A stretch of DNA of 13,352 nucleotides from Pseudomonadota bacterium (GTDB lineage Bacteria; Bdellovibrionota_B; Oligoflexia; Oligoflexales; Bin106): the NCBI GenBank assembly GCA_026710525.1, contig JAPOQT010000281.1, positions 1 to 13,352 on the forward strand, in the 5' to 3' direction. This document shows, one piece after another, positions 12,439 to 13,352 of this stretch. The position numbers and the translations under genes are program-made. Under the pieces are notes generated by a model, which saw only the letters and a list, made by a program, of their open reading frames with translations, had not been told where the DNA came from and made no database searches. Each line of letters opens with the position of its first letter. Within the stretch, counting starts at the first letter, position 1.

Positions 12439-13352
12439 TTACTTGATGGATAATCTTTGCCCTTGCGCATCGCCAGTAAGCACAGGATAACGACACCAGG
12501 ATCGTGGGTCAACATTCATCTGATCAACATGAAAGCCTACTGGCAATCGCTCTCTTTTCCACTGGCTTTTTTGCCACATTTTCTGAAACTTTGTCAAGTA
12601 ATCGTTCAGAATATTATTCGGTATATTCTGGAACCTACGGTAAAGCTCATTCCGTGTGCTTTCATAACCTCTTTTATCACAAATCAACAATTTTTCCAGC
12701 ACCGAAAGTACGTCATAAGGCATCAGGTCACCCTCGTCTGTTTGGTGATAACTCAAGGGGACAAGTTCAGCCTTGGGTGGCAAAGCTAAAACCTTTTTAA
12801 GAGCAGGTAACAGCTTCAGCTCAGCAAGTGCTCCACCTGCTACCCAGGCAAGCCAAGAGAGCAGAAAACTTTTATCTATACCAGCAATAGGAGCAAGACC
12901 ACCACTCATATCACCGTCAGTGGTCATGTAACCAACGGCTGCTTCACTACGATTAGCTGTGCATAGTAGTATGCCAGAAAAAGCGTTAGCGATCATCCAA
13001 GGAAAAGGTGATCTCATACGCGCCTGAATGTTTTGTAAAGTGATAGAGTCTTTAGCCCAGTTCAGCTGTTTATGGCATGTTTGTTGAAACGTCGTGATCA
13101 TTTGATCAACATATTCCTGAACCGACACCTCATAATAGCTAGCACCCATTTCTCGAGCTAATGACTCGGCTGCTTCTTGGGTGTGCTGAGAGCTATTGGC
13201 GGTTTTTTGATAAACACAGTGAAGCAACTTGGCACACAAAGCCTCACGGGAATTCACCTGAAAATGGCCACCTAGCTGGCGACAAAACAGAGAGAGTCCT
13301 AATTCAGCACAGCCACGATGAACCATACCTGCCACCAAACACGCAACCACCG
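12439..13352 (-). CDS. nadE: NAD+ synthetase, synthetase domain, 5'-partial at right edge
   Basis: Final step of NAD synthesis: amidation of nicotinic acid adenine dinucleotide with ATP. Only the C-terminal part is in the window; the frame runs off the right edge, and the first GTG visible is probably an internal valine right after the SGGxDS ATP-loop, which is cut. Present motifs are NIQARMRS (107-114 of the visible piece), LCTANRSEAAVGYMTTDGD (129-147) continuing as MSGGLAPIAGIDK (148-160), TDEGDLMPYDVL (204-215), and the C-terminal KRERLPVGFHV...DPRSWCRYPV (265-290). The last block is characteristic of the large, glutamine-hydrolysing NadE with an N-terminal nitrilase-type amidase domain, so that domain is expected beyond the edge; this is inference. 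Translation ends at 12439 and fba follows 34 nt on. No terminator was seen between them, so they probably share a transcript. Confidence 0.9.
   Translation of the reverse strand, partial: VVACLVAGMVHRGCAELGLSLFCRQLGGHFQVNSREALCAKLLHCVYQKTANSSQHTQEAAESLAREMGASYYEVSVQEYVDQMITTFQQTCHKQLNWAKDSITLQNIQARMRSPFPWMIANAFSGILLCTANRSEAAVGYMTTDGDMSGGLAPIAGIDKSFLLSWLAWVAGGALAELKLLPALKKVLALPPKAELVPLSYHQTDEGDLMPYDVLSVLEKLLICDKRGYESTRNELYRRFQNIPNNILNDYLTKFQKMWQKSQWKRERLPVGFHVDQMNVDPRSWCRYPVLTGDAQGQRLSIK

Noticed and set aside
12457..12800. Two plus-strand frames of 98-110 codons
   Set aside because: They lie wholly opposite the nadE coding region, which has clear family motifs.
1..13352. Search for tRNA genes, CRISPR repeats, IS terminal repeats and a defence or toxin-antitoxin pair
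   Set aside because: No cloverleaf with a TTCGA-type arm, no regularly spaced repeats, no intact transposase and no convincing paired small genes were found by eye.

Overview
This window looks like chromosome from a Gram-negative bacterium. It has an oligoribonuclease, a Calvin-cycle-subtype class II aldolase, a PilZ protein, a periplasmic DsbA-type oxidoreductase with a signal peptide, and a lipoprotein with a lipobox. GC is around 40% by eye (not counted). This set fits Proteobacteria in the broad sense, with Bdellovibrionota/Oligoflexia-like lineages possible, but nothing here fixes the taxon. No tRNA, rRNA, CRISPR array or intact insertion sequence was recognised.

Layout. (1) 1-1386, plus strand: the C-terminal part of a TPR-rich protein whose frame is still open at the left edge. 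(2) 1475-3393, minus strand: a probable operon of a SurA-N-like/DsbA fusion (TTG start), a PilZ protein and a small unknown protein. (3) 3394-3718: a divergent intergenic region with three separate palindromes. (4) 3719-5238, plus strand: orn overlapping an Sfp/EntD-type phosphopantetheinyl transferase by ATGA, followed by a 65-residue ORF resembling the tail of Rpn/PD-(D/E)XK nucleases. (5) 5239-6708: a gene graveyard, with a frameshifted Rpn-tail-like gene (5826-6165, minus) and other coding-like scraps. (6) 6709-7944, minus: a full-length HemW-like protein that has lost every radical-SAM cluster cysteine. (7) 7945-8807: no convincing gene. (8) 8808-9539, minus: a cysteine-rich lipoprotein. 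(9) 9654-13352, minus: an operon read nadE (cut by the right edge), fba, ABC1/AarF kinase-like gene, then a broken coding remnant ending in an AT-rich hairpin.

How the genes fit together. nadE-fba-aarF looks like a housekeeping operon (NAD synthesis, glycolysis/gluconeogenesis, quinone- or lipid-linked ABC1 function), with gaps of 34 and 3 nt. The PilZ protein (c-di-GMP binding) and Orn (which finishes c-di-GMP breakdown at the pGpG step in other bacteria) lie on opposite sides of the divergent promoter region, so a loose c-di-GMP theme is possible but unproven. The most unusual item is the cysteine-less HemW-like protein: it keeps the rest of the HemW architecture in an uninterrupted frame but cannot bind the canonical [4Fe-4S] cluster, which suggests a non-radical-SAM role.
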